The translations under genes and the position numbers were made by a program. From Paracoccaceae bacterium (GTDB lineage: Bacteria > Pseudomonadota > Alphaproteobacteria > Rhodobacterales > Rhodobacteraceae), in the NCBI GenBank assembly GCA_947476475.1, contig CANJQT010000032.1, forward strand, positions 1-34,763: DNA of 34,763 bases, in the 5' to 3' direction. Under the pieces are notes generated by a model that was given only the letters and a program-made list of their open reading frames with translations, was not told the origin of the DNA and did not search any database. This document shows positions 1 to 8,321 of the stretch, in pieces. The number at the start of each line of letters is the position of its first letter. Position 1 is the stretch's first letter.

Positions 1-1950
1 CTGCCCGAAGCGATCCACCGCAAGCAAAAATACGAATCCGCGCGCTTTGTCGTTGACCCGAAGGTCGCATGCGTTTCGCGGTTGGTGATGATCGGTGCCG
101 AGGATATTTCGCCGGACACGTTGGAACATTTACGCATCCGCCAGCACCCGGCCAGTGTCGGGGTTTCGGCCATCGGCCGCTTCACGGATCGCCAATCGCT
201 GATCAGCGCGCGGTCACATCTTGCCTATGTTCTTGGTGCCGAACCAGGGATTGTTGATCTGAACCGATTGCACGGGCCGCCGATGATTGCGGCGACAGCA
301 AGCCCTCTGGCGGCAACCGTTCCCGAAAAGCCTGCGCCCATTCGCACGCGGCCGAACCTGCTGCTGGTCCTTCCCGTCGAATTGCTGGACGATCCCCAGA
401 CCTTGCCGCGTTTGCAGGCCATCGGCAGCGAAGCCGCCTTTCGGCTGCACGTGGTTCTGATCGGCACCCAGCCCGAATCCACCAGCGGCTGGTTGCGCGG
501 CACACATCTGGTTTTCCGGCACACCGATCTGGCCCCGGCCGATTTTGCGGCATTGGCCGATCTTGTCGCCGTTTTTGGCGATGGTTTCGAAGACGAACGC
601 ATCGCCACCCTTGTCACCGAGGCGATAGGAGCCTCGAAGCCGGTGATTGACTGCACGGCGGCGGCCAGTCTGGTGGCAAGCGGTGCGCCGGTGCTGCAGG
701 GGCCTGATCAGCTTGCGGCGCTGTCAAACTTTCTGGCGCAGACCGTGCTGCGCAATCTTCAGGAAATCGGCCGGTTCATGCGCGAAAGCCCCTGGCTTGA
801 CCGGCATGCGTTCTGGCGTCTGGAAGATGCACTTGGCCTGACCCGGCGCGTGCCGTCCGCGCCGTTGGCAGATGCTGGTCGCGCGCGGACCATATTTATT
901 CCCACCAACGGCGTCGGTCTTGGGCATGCGCAACGCTGCACCCAGATCGCCGCCGCCATGACCGCCCCGCAGGACTGCGCGTTCGCGGCATTTCCCAGCT
1001 GCGTTCCGCTGATCCGTCAGGCCGGTTTTTCCAGCACGCCACTGGTCCAGAAAAGCGCCGATCATACTGAAGAATTCGGCAATGACCTGGCGAACTACCT
1101 TCGCCTTGGGCGCCTGGTTCAGTGCAATGACCGGCTGGTTTTCGACGGCGGCTATGTGTTCGACTCGATCTATCGCACCATTCTTGAAAAGCAGCTTGCC
1201 GCAGTCTGGATCCGGCGTGGTCTTTGGCTTGCCGGGCAGGAAAATTACATCACTCTGGAACGGGAACGGATCTTTCAGAAAATTCTGGTGCCGAACGAGG
1301 CGTTCGAGGAATTGAACGCGCCTTCGGCTTGGAATGCGACGGTTCAGCATGTGGGTCCGGTCCTTCGCCTTGGTGGCCCGCCCGCGCCCGGTCTGCGCCA
1401 GCGGCTTGCCGACAACCTGGCCCATCCGGGCAGGGAACTTGTGGTTTCGATGCTGGGCGGCGGCGTGGCTTCGGACCGGTCAGCGCAGTTGCAGACGCTG
1501 TGCAACATTTTTGAGCGCCGGCAAGGGTGCCTGCATCTGATTGTGGTGTGGCCGGGTGCCAAGGTGCCCACCGGGCTTTTCGGCTGGACGAACACGCGCG
1601 TCGTTCAGACCAAGAACGCGCTGGCTTTGTCTCAGGTGGCGGATCTGGTGATATCGGCCGCAGGTTACAACTCTTTCCACGAGGTGCTTTATCATCGGAT
1701 CCCGGCAATCTTCATGCCGCAGACTGCCCCATATCTGGATGATCAGGAACGGCGGGCGCGGGCGGCCTCTGACAGGGGTTTGGCTGAAACTGTCGAAGCC
1801 CATGAGCTTTTCCGGCTGGAGCGCGAAATCAGATGGTTCATGGATGAAGGCAAGGCGGCGATGATCCGTGAACGTCTGGCCGCGGTTTCATTGCCTGAAC
1901 CGGGAACCGCGGCTGCGGCTGCTGCAATCGAGGGGACATGGCACAGATGA
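1..1950 (+). CDS. Two-part glycosyltransferase, 5' end outside window
   Basis: The frame is open from base 1, with 'LPEAIHRKQKYESARFVV' encoded before the first possible internal start (TTG at 82), so the gene almost certainly begins upstream; about 649 residues are visible. The C-terminal half looks like a GT-B nucleotide-sugar glycosyltransferase of the GT28/MurG-like kind. A glycine-rich N-lobe opening (FIPTNGVGLGHAQR) begins near residue 299 of the visible part. The later donor-binding lobe has VVSMLGGG, then SQVADLVISAAGYNSFHE and IFMPQ. The first 250 residues form a different alpha/beta region (LLLVLPVELLDD...VFGDG) that could be a second Rossmann-type transferase domain. This would fit cell-surface polysaccharide or glycan synthesis in the cytoplasm. 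Sugar donor and acceptor cannot be read from the sequence. It overlaps the next gene by 13 bases, so the two are probably translationally coupled. Confidence 0.8.
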   Translation: MPEAIHRKQKYESARFVVDPKVACVSRLVMIGAEDISPDTLEHLRIRQHPASVGVSAIGRFTDRQSLISARSHLAYVLGAEPGIVDLNRLHGPPMIAATASPLAATVPEKPAPIRTRPNLLLVLPVELLDDPQTLPRLQAIGSEAAFRLHVVLIGTQPESTSGWLRGTHLVFRHTDLAPADFAALADLVAVFGDGFEDERIATLVTEAIGASKPVIDCTAAASLVASGAPVLQGPDQLAALSNFLAQTVLRNLQEIGRFMRESPWLDRHAFWRLEDALGLTRRVPSAPLADAGRARTIFIPTNGVGLGHAQRCTQIAAAMTAPQDCAFAAFPSCVPLIRQAGFSSTPLVQKSADHTEEFGNDLANYLRLGRLVQCNDRLVFDGGYVFDSIYRTILEKQLAAVWIRRGLWLAGQENYITLERERIFQKILVPNEAFEELNAPSAWNATVQHVGPVLRLGGPPAPGLRQRLADNLAHPGRELVVSMLGGGVASDRSAQLQTLCNIFERRQGCLHLIVVWPGAKVPTGLFGWTNTRVVQTKNALALSQVADLVISAAGYNSFHEVLYHRIPAIFMPQTAPYLDDQERRARAASDRGLAETVEAHELFRLEREIRWFMDEGKAAMIRERLAAVSLPEPGTAAAAAAIEGTWHR

Positions 1951-2408
1951 CCCGGGACGACTGGCTTGACGTGCTGGTGCGGATATCGCCGCACGCGCCG
2001 ACCGACCTTGATGCCGGGCTCTTCGGCGAGGGCGACAAAATGGCGGTGCCGGTGCTGCCGCCCGAGGACCCGCAGGCGGATGATCCGTGCAACCCCTTTA
2101 TTGCGCCATCCGCCCGCCTGTGGCAGCGCCACGATCCCGGCGCGGCCCACATTGGCATCCGCGTTACCCGACCGGTGCCCGACATTGCCCAGACGGTGCT
2201 GCGCCTTGCTTGTGTCGCGATAGAGCGCGGGGTGAACCCGGTGATCCTGACAACGCTCGACAACAGCGGCTTTGAGCGGTTCGGGCTGCGCGTTGAAAGA
2301 TTGCCATCCGGGACAGCCAGCCAGCAGCGTCATTACGAGGAGGAGCTGACGAGCTTTTGGATGTTGTCGATCATCATTGATGCGGACGATATCGCCTTGC
2401 TTGGCTAG
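1938..2408 (+). CDS. Small protein of unknown function coupled to glycosyltransferase
   Basis: This encodes 156 residues. The ATG at 1938 lies inside the end of the glycosyltransferase gene, just after a GAGGGG ribosome-binding stretch; a second ATG at 1947 (MTRDDW) is equally possible. No signal peptide, membrane segment or catalytic motif is visible. The middle and end (VLRLACVAIERGVNPVIL, FGLRVERL, FWMLSIIIDADDIALL) look like a compact alpha/beta domain, and the middle (LPPEDPQADDPCNP) is proline-rich. I do not recognise the family. The coupled position suggests a partner or accessory of the glycosyltransferase, which is inference from context only. Confidence 0.72.
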   Translation: MAQMTRDDWLDVLVRISPHAPTDLDAGLFGEGDKMAVPVLPPEDPQADDPCNPFIAPSARLWQRHDPGAAHIGIRVTRPVPDIAQTVLRLACVAIERGVNPVILTTLDNSGFERFGLRVERLPSGTASQQRHYEEELTSFWMLSIIIDADDIALLG

Positions 2409-2526
2409 TCGGAGGGCCAGACCTGCATTTTGCTGCAGAAATGAATGCGCGGGCCAAAGTCACCGTTGACGGCCATCAATAACCACCTTCGGGGGGGATG
2501 ATAAATTCTCCGTAGGAGGATGGATC

Positions 2527-2949
2527 ATGAAGCATCAATTTCGGTTGTTCTGGGTAACTGCATTTGCCGCGCAATTGGCTGGTGGCGTCGGGCAGGCGCA
2601 GGATGCGGCCTTTGGCGGTGAAATCTACAAGACCTATTGTGCTGTCTGTCACGGCAAGGCGGGCGCCGGAGATGGGATGGTGGGCGAACTGTTTGCCCAG
2701 CGGCCAGCAAATCTGAAGCACTTGTCGCGCGGCAACGGTGGCGTTTTCCCCACAGAGCGGGTCACCGACGCGATTTATGGGCGTGGCAAGATTGCGGGGC
2801 ATGGGCCGACCAAGATGCCAATCTGGGGTGGCTATTTCATGGCCGAAGCCTTGGAGAGTCGTGCAATCGACCCGGCGGAAGCTGCCATGATCACCAAGGG
2901 CCGGGTTCTTTCAGTGGTCGCCTACCTGGAGACACTACAGGAAGAATAG
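2527..2949 (+). CDS. Exported class I cytochrome c, single haem
   Basis: This encodes 140 residues. An N-terminal hydrophobic signal peptide (residues 1 to about 24, ending near VGQAQ) sends it to the periplasm. The haem-attachment motif CxxCH is CAVCH at residues 38-42, followed by glycine-rich GKAGAGDG, as in small class I c-type cytochromes. Met97 in the KMPIWGG stretch is the likely distal haem ligand, so electron transfer is the expected role. The start is set by a strong AGGAGG ribosome-binding site six bases before ATG 2527. No oxidase or dehydrogenase gene is adjacent, so its redox partner is unknown. It stands alone, with about 118 bases before it and 150 bases after it before the convergent mlrC-like gene. 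Confidence 0.88.
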   Translation: MKHQFRLFWVTAFAAQLAGGVGQAQDAAFGGEIYKTYCAVCHGKAGAGDGMVGELFAQRPANLKHLSRGNGGVFPTERVTDAIYGRGKIAGHGPTKMPIWGGYFMAEALESRAIDPAEAAMITKGRVLSVVAYLETLQEE

Positions 2950-3101
2950 CGCCGTCAGGCCAACAGGCTGGGGACGCAGGTTAGCAGGGGTCTGTCTTTC
3001 ACGCGGCAGTTGGCGTCCGTGCGGCGCCGCGTGACTTCGCAGTCTTTTGGTCTTCCGGTTTTCGGACAACTGGGCGGTATCTTCCGGCCAGCGCGGTCTG
3101 G

Positions 3102-4607
3102 TCAGAAGGTGGTTTCTGCATCCAGCGGCCAGATCGGCCGTTTGACGCGCTGATAGGGGCGGCGCGACATCTTGGGTGTCGAAAGGGCGCCGCTGTCACA
3201 GACGATGACACGCCCCGCGATGGGTTCAAATGCGGCGCGGAAGTGCTGCATGCTTTTCAGCGCCAGCACCTTTTTCGCGGTCGGATCGATCCCGAAGGGA
3301 TAGAATTGCTGGCGGTCGAGCATCTGGTCCCGTTCGGTCACGACAAGGATGTCGATGCCGCCGACGCGAAAGACGGCCATCCGCCCCCAGGTGCGGTCAA
3401 GCCCGCCCAGCATCGGGCCGTCGCCGCGATAGGCGCCGTCCGACAGGCACATGATCCGCCCGGTCAACGTCAGGGGGCCACCGCCAAAGGCCGGGTCGTT
3501 CTTGCCGCCCAGTGCCAGCGTGACCTCATCGCCTTCGGCGCGGCGGTGCAGGGCCTCGGCCGCTTCGGGGTCGATCATCGGCGCAAAGACCGCATCGGTC
3601 AGCCCGGCCTCCAGCATGACCCGCAACAGGTTCGTCGCATCGCCATAGGCGCCCGAGCCCGGGTTGTCGGCATAGTCCGCAATCACCAGTGGCCCGCCCG
3701 AAGCGTCGTGGGCCTTGGCAATGGCGATGGCCTCTTCCACTTCAAGATAGGTATTGGCGCAGGAAAAGCGCGCGTCCCAGATGGCGCGGGCATGGGCGTC
3801 GGCGATCCCGGCGGCGCGGGTAGCGGCGCCGGGCGTTTTCTGGTCATATGTGACAAAGACCGATGGGCCCATCTCTGCAATGTCGGCATCCGAAAAGCCA
3901 GCATTCAGGGAAACCGCCAGAATGCCGGGTTCGCTCTCCTCCTGCCGCGCCTTTGCATATTCCGCCACCATCGGTCCGGCGTCTGACCGGCCTGCGTTGA
4001 TCTCGTCCATCATCGGGACATGACGGCGCAGCGTTGTGGGCCGGATGCGGCCGGCCATCATTTCATCCAGAAGCCGCCCCGCCTGCTGGCCGGCCTGACG
4101 CATGTCGATATGGGGATAGGTCTTGTAGCTTACCCAGATATGCGCATCGCGCGCCATGCCCGCCGTCGCATTGGCATGCAGGTCCAGCGTCGCGGCAATC
4201 GGCATGTCTGGGCCGACGATAGCCCTGATGCGCGACAGAAGTTCGCCTTCGCCATCTTCATGATCTTCGGCGACCTGCGCGCCGTGCAGGCCCAGAAGGA
4301 TGCCGTCGATCTGATCCTTCTGTGCGGTTATCGCTGCACAGATCCGACCCACCACATGTTCATAGGCCGCCCGCGATACCGGGCCGCTGGGCGACGCCAG
4401 CGCCGAGATGACATGGGCCATCTTCCATCCCCGTTCCCGCGAGACATCAAGGAACCCGGCAAGTTCCGCGTTGGCATTGCCACGCATGGCGATGGCTTCC
4501 GCCCCTTCGGCAAGCGTATCCACCTCCATATTGTGAAGCTCGGTAAGGCCCCTTTTGAAGGTGTTGTTTTCGGTGATGAATTCGGCGGTCAAGACACGGA
4601 AAGTCAT
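3102..4607 (-). CDS. mlrC: MlrC-family (M81) metallopeptidase
   Basis: This encodes 501 residues if translation starts at MTFRVLTAEF (ATG 4607), 13 bases after the upstream ATPase stop; an earlier in-frame start at 4643 would overlap that ATPase. Family features are visible: LLGLHGAQVAEDHEDGEGE, ATLDLHANAT (D-x-H, probable metal ligands) and YKTYPHIDMRQAG (second probable metal histidine). The C-terminal MlrC domain carries ADYADNPGSGAYGD and ends near CDSGALSTPKM. Family members hydrolyse peptides; the founding member acts on linearised microcystin, but most homologues sit beside peptide transporters and have unknown substrates. It is the last gene of a leftward operon with a peptide-type ABC importer and an RpiR regulator, so it probably processes the imported compound in the cytoplasm. 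It could supply the hydrolytic step missing from the racemase-acyltransferase pair encoded divergently. Confidence 0.9.
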   Translation of the reverse strand: MTFRVLTAEFITENNTFKRGLTELHNMEVDTLAEGAEAIAMRGNANAELAGFLDVSRERGWKMAHVISALASPSGPVSRAAYEHVVGRICAAITAQKDQIDGILLGLHGAQVAEDHEDGEGELLSRIRAIVGPDMPIAATLDLHANATAGMARDAHIWVSYKTYPHIDMRQAGQQAGRLLDEMMAGRIRPTTLRRHVPMMDEINAGRSDAGPMVAEYAKARQEESEPGILAVSLNAGFSDADIAEMGPSVFVTYDQKTPGAATRAAGIADAHARAIWDARFSCANTYLEVEEAIAIAKAHDASGGPLVIADYADNPGSGAYGDATNLLRVMLEAGLTDAVFAPMIDPEAAEALHRRAEGDEVTLALGGKNDPAFGGGPLTLTGRIMCLSDGAYRGDGPMLGGLDRTWGRMAVFRVGGIDILVVTERDQMLDRQQFYPFGIDPTAKKVLALKSMQHFRAAFEPIAGRVIVCDSGALSTPKMSRRPYQRVKRPIWPLDAETTF

Positions 4608-4620
4608 CGTGGCGGGCCTT

Positions 4621-5565
4621 TCAAAATGGATGGAAACAGGCAACGGGATGTTCGCCGCCCTCTAGGACGGGTCTTGCGGCGCGGCAGGCGTCACTGGCGC
4701 GGGGGCAACGGACGGCAAAGGCGCACCCCTTCGGCAGATCGAAGGCCGATGGGATTTCGCCTTCCAGCGCGCGCAGCACCTTGCGCTGGCGGGGGTCGGG
4801 GGCAAAGGTGCTGTCCATCAGTGTGCGGGTATAGGGATGGCGCGGGGCCGCATCCGCGCGGGGCAGGACCTCGACCACGGCACCAAGATACATCACCACC
4901 ACCCGGTCGCAGAAATAGCGCACCAGCCCAAGATCATGCGAGATGAACAGATAGGTCAGGCCCAGCCGCTGGCGAAGTTCGGACAGAAGCGCGATGATCT
5001 GCGCCTGAATCGAGACGTCGAGCGAGGCGGTCGGTTCATCCAGCACGATGAAATCCGGCGCCTGAGCCAGCGCCCGCGCAATCCCGACCCGCTGGCGTTG
5101 TCCGCCGGAAAGCTGGTGGGGAAAGCTGTCTGCCATCTTTGCGGAAAGCCCCACCTGATCAAGAAGTGCGGCGATCCTGCCTGCGGGCGGGGCCTCTCGC
5201 TGAACGCGGAAGGGTTCGGCCAGCACCTCGGCCACGGTGAAGCGGGGATCGAGCGAGGAGTAAGGATCCTGAAACACCATCGCCATCCGCCGCCGCTGTC
5301 GACGCAGGTCGGTGTTGGACAGGGCGGTCAGATCCTGGCCGTCAAAGTGGATGCGGCCAGACGTCGGTTCAATCAGGCGCAGGATCAGCCGGGCCAGCGT
5401 AGACTTGCCACAGCCGCTTTCGCCCACGACGCCAGCAACCTCGCCCCGCTCAACCGACAGCGACACACCCCGCACGGCCAGCATGGCGCGCGGCTTTTTC
5501 AGCAGGCCACCGCCGGTTTGAAAGCGTTTTTCCAGCGCCTCGGCACGGATCAGCGGTTCAGCCAT
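4621..5565 (-). CDS. Peptide ABC transporter ATPase, DppF/OppF type
   Basis: This encodes 314 residues from the ATG at 5565 ([15 protein letters not shown]), whose first bases overlap the end of the preceding ATPase gene by 8. It has a Walker [11 protein letters not shown]-loop [12 protein letters not shown], signature LSGGQRQR, Walker [13 protein letters not shown] and switch histidine in FISHDLG. The C-terminal region ([20 protein letters not shown]) is the cysteine-containing oligopeptide/dipeptide transporter extension. It would form a heterodimer with the neighbouring ATPase to power import through the two permeases. The DPYSSLDPR form of the Q-loop is typical of the OppF/DppF subunit. 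Confidence 0.93.
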   Translation of the reverse strand: MAEPLIRAEALEKRFQTGGGLLKKPRAMLAVRGVSLSVERGEVAGVVGESGCGKSTLARLILRLIEPTSGRIHFDGQDLTALSNTDLRRQRRRMAMVFQDPYSSLDPRFTVAEVLAEPFRVQREAPPAGRIAALLDQVGLSAKMADSFPHQLSGGQRQRVGIARALAQAPDFIVLDEPTASLDVSIQAQIIALLSELRQRLGLTYLFISHDLGLVRYFCDRVVVMYLGAVVEVLPRADAAPRHPYTRTLMDSTFAPDPRQRKVLRALEGEIPSAFDLPKGCAFAVRCPRASDACRAARPVLEGGEHPVACFHPF

Positions 5566-6517
5566 GGTCGGCCTCCATCGGGTGGTGGCAACTGACGCTG
5601 CCGCCGTCGGCCTGTGGCCGCGCTTCGGGAACTTGCTGGCAGGCCGCATCGGCATGCAGGCAGCGCGGATGGAAACGGCAGCCGGCAGGATACTGGGCCA
5701 CCGAAGGCACCAGACCCGGGATCCCGGTCAGACTGCCCGGTGCCATCCCTTCGCGCGGGATGCAATCTATCAGGGCGCGGGTGTAGGGATGGCGCGGCCG
5801 GGCAAAAAGCGGGCCCGCCTCTCGCGTTTCGGCCAGCCGCCCGGCGTAAAGCACGGCCACCCTGTCACAGACCTGCGCGACGACGCCCATGTCATGGGTG
5901 ATCAGCATCAGCGCAAGGCCGCGTTCGCGCACCAGTTCCCCAAGGATATGGATGATCTGCGCCTGCACGGTCACATCAAGCGCGGTTGTGGGTTCATCCG
6001 CGACGATCAGGTCGGGTTCGGCCGCCAGCGCCATCGCGATGACGATGCGCTGCTTCATGCCGCCCGACAGCTGATGCGGATAGGCATCGCAGACCGTCCG
6101 GCTCTCCGGGATGCGCAGGCGGTTCAGAAGGTCCACGGTGCGGGCACGCGCCGCCTTGGCATCCATCCCCAGATGCAGTCGCGCCATGATGTCAACCTGA
6201 TCGCCGACCCGTTGCACGGGGTCGAGCGCGGTCATCGGGTTTTGCGTGACAAGTGCGATGCGCTTTCCGCGATAGGGTCTGAGACGCGCCTCTGGCAGGG
6301 CTGCCAGATCGGTGCCGTCAAAGACGACCGAGCCTGCCGAAATCCGCCCGCCGATCAACGGCAAAAGGCCGGTCACCGCCATTGCGGTCAGCGACTTGCC
6401 CGAGCCGCTTTCCCCGACCAGGCCCAGGATCTCGCCCCGGTCCAGCGTGAAGGACAGGCCAGACAATGGCTCTACCTTGCCGATGCGGACGGTGAGGTTT
6501 TCGACTGACAGAAGCAT
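5558..6517 (-). CDS. Peptide ABC transporter ATPase, DppD/OppD type
   Basis: This encodes 319 residues. I prefer ATG 6517 because a GGGAGG ribosome-binding site lies seven bases before it; the GTG at 6523 is fused to that site. Motifs are Walker A GESGSGKS, Q-loop LVTQNPMTALDPVQR, signature LSGGMKQR, Walker B LIVADEPTTALD and switch LITHDMG. The C-terminus has the oligo_HPY extension, AGCRFHPRCLHADAAC. The MTALDP Q-loop and LSGGMKQR signature mark the OppD/DppD partner. It starts two bases after the upstream permease stop and overlaps the next ATPase, consistent with one polycistronic message. Confidence 0.93.
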   Translation of the reverse strand: MLLSVENLTVRIGKVEPLSGLSFTLDRGEILGLVGESGSGKSLTAMAVTGLLPLIGGRISAGSVVFDGTDLAALPEARLRPYRGKRIALVTQNPMTALDPVQRVGDQVDIMARLHLGMDAKAARARTVDLLNRLRIPESRTVCDAYPHQLSGGMKQRIVIAMALAAEPDLIVADEPTTALDVTVQAQIIHILGELVRERGLALMLITHDMGVVAQVCDRVAVLYAGRLAETREAGPLFARPRHPYTRALIDCIPREGMAPGSLTGIPGLVPSVAQYPAGCRFHPRCLHADAACQQVPEARPQADGGSVSCHHPMEADHG

Positions 6518-6519
6518 GT

Positions 6520-7374
6520 TCACACCTCCCTCAGCCGGGTCTTGATGTCGAGCGCGTGGATCAGCGCATCACCAAAAAGGTTGACCGCGATGACCGTGAC
6601 CGCAACGGCAAGGCCGGGGAAGATGATGATCCAAGGGGCCTTGAACAAAAGCGCCGAACCCGACGACATCATCGCCCCCCAACTGGGTGTGGGGGGCTGG
6701 GCACCAAGGCCGAAGAAGCCCAGCGTCGCTTCAAGGATGATCGCGTCGCCGGTGGCCAGCATCGCGGCCACCAGCACCGGGGCCAGCGCATTGGGAAGAA
6801 GGTGGCGGAACAGGATGAATGAACCCGACGCACCAACGCTGCGGGCGGCCTCGATATAAGTCTCGGATCGGATTGCCATGATCTGGGCGCGCGTCAGCCG
6901 GGTGAACTGGGCAAGATAAGCCACGCCGATTGCGGCCATCGTGCCGGTGATGCCTGGGCCGATGATGGCCACAAGGATCAGCGCCACGAGGATTTCGGGG
7001 AAGGACCAGGTCAGATCGACGAAGATCGTCACTGCCCGGTCGAAGGCCCCGCCCAGATAGCCCGCCGCTGCCCCCAGCACCATGCCGGTAAAGACGGAAA
7101 GGCCTATGGCGATCGACGACACCGAAAGAGAGGTGCGCGCACCGTAAAGGATGCGGGTCAGCAGATCGCGGCCGAACTCGTCGGTGCCCAGCCAATGGGT
7201 GGCACTTGGCGCGACAAAGGCACCCGGCAGGTCCTGCACGTCATAGTCGAAGGGGGTCAGAACCCCGGCAAAGATCGCTCCCAAGACCACAAGCACCAGC
7301 CAGGCGCCCGATATGCCGCCCTTCGGCGAGCGAAGGGCCCTGACGACGGAAGAAAGGCTTCGGGCAAGGCTCAT
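6520..7374 (-). CDS. Peptide ABC transporter permease, DppC/OppC type
   Basis: This encodes 284 residues from the ATG at 7374 (MSLARSLSSVV), which overlaps the preceding permease stop as ATGA; the open frame extends further upstream but that part is antisense-like filler inside the first permease. It has a first membrane helix near residues 20-40, then the family hallmark HWLGTDEFGRDLLTRILYG, several more helices, and the cytoplasmic EAA loop (YIEAARSVGAS followed by LFRHLLPNALAP) that docks on the ATPases. It is an inner-membrane channel subunit for peptide-like or opine-like substrates, pairing with the DppB-type permease. Confidence 0.92.
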   Translation of the reverse strand: MSLARSLSSVVRALRSPKGGISGAWLVLVVLGAIFAGVLTPFDYDVQDLPGAFVAPSATHWLGTDEFGRDLLTRILYGARTSLSVSSIAIGLSVFTGMVLGAAAGYLGGAFDRAVTIFVDLTWSFPEILVALILVAIIGPGITGTMAAIGVAYLAQFTRLTRAQIMAIRSETYIEAARSVGASGSFILFRHLLPNALAPVLVAAMLATGDAIILEATLGFFGLGAQPPTPSWGAMMSSGSALLFKAPWIIIFPGLAVAVTVIAVNLFGDALIHALDIKTRLREV

Positions 7375-8297
7375 GTCAGCGCACTCCGCACCCTTGGGTC
7401 CATCAGCGCCTGCAGGATATCCCCCAGAAGCGTGCCAAGCATCACCGCGATCGCCAGCATCAGAAGGCAAGCCTGAACGACGGGATAATCGTGCTGCGCT
7501 AGGGCCTTGATCAGCGTCAGGCCAAGGCCGGGCCGGGCAAAGACATATTCGACGGTCACCGCCCCCCCCAGCACCCAGCCGATCCGCAGCGCCAGGATCG
7601 TCACCACCGGGATCATCGCGTGGCGCAAGACGTGGCGCAGGCGGATGTGGGTGGGCGACAGGCCCTTGGCGTGCAAAAGCAGCACGAAGTCGCGCCCCGC
7701 AGCCTCTACCATCGCAACGCGCGTCACGCGGGCGACCAGCGCCATGCCGCCAAGGCCGATGGTCAGGACCGGCAGCACGAGGCTTTCCCAGCCGCGTGCC
7801 CCCGATACCGGGAACCAGCCAAGCTGGACCGAAAATGTCAGGATCAACAGAAGCCCCAGCCAGAACGACGGCAGCGTCGAGCCCAGCAGCACCCCCCCCA
7901 TCAGCATCTGATCGGGCCATCGATCACGCCAAGTGGCGGCGATCACCCCGAAGATCACCCCGAAAATCGTCGAAAACAGCAGCGCAAACCCGCCCAGCAT
8001 CAGTGAATTCGGCAGAACCTGCGCGATCATCGTCGACACCGGGCGGCGCGTGATGATCGAACTGCCAAGATCGCCTTGCACCAGATTGGCAAGCCAGATG
8101 CCGTATTGCACCACCAGCGGCCTGTCCAAACCGTATTTGGCCTCGATCCTGGCCCGCGCTTCAGCGTTCGACCCGACCCGCAGCAGGTTGTCGACCGGGT
8201 CGCCGGGAATAAGGTGCAGGATCAGAAAGATGATCACCGACACCGCCAGAAAGACCGGCACAAGCAAAAGCACGCGCCGCAGGATGTAATCAAGCAT
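7371..8297 (-). CDS. Peptide ABC transporter permease, DppB/OppB type
   Basis: This encodes 308 residues. The N-terminus MLDYILRRVLLLVPVFLAVS is the standard DppB/OppB first helix, followed by HLIPGDPVDNLLR and about five further hydrophobic segments. The EAA-type loop is EAAGRDFVLLLHAKGLS, then HVLRHAMIPV. It forms the inner-membrane pore with the DppC-type subunit. It lies 24 bases after the binding-protein gene, so the order is binding protein, DppB, DppC, DppD, DppF, MlrC. Confidence 0.93.
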   Translation of the reverse strand: MLDYILRRVLLLVPVFLAVSVIIFLILHLIPGDPVDNLLRVGSNAEARARIEAKYGLDRPLVVQYGIWLANLVQGDLGSSIITRRPVSTMIAQVLPNSLMLGGFALLFSTIFGVIFGVIAATWRDRWPDQMLMGGVLLGSTLPSFWLGLLLILTFSVQLGWFPVSGARGWESLVLPVLTIGLGGMALVARVTRVAMVEAAGRDFVLLLHAKGLSPTHIRLRHVLRHAMIPVVTILALRIGWVLGGAVTVEYVFARPGLGLTLIKALAQHDYPVVQACLLMLAIAVMLGTLLGDILQALMDPRVRSALT

Positions 8298-8321
8298 CGC
8301 GTGCCTCCGCTTGGCCCTGGT

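Noticed and set aside
3243-3986. A 247-codon plus-strand open frame
   Set aside because: It lies antisense inside the mlrC gene, has no ribosome-binding site, and its composition is that of a mirrored GC-rich coding region.
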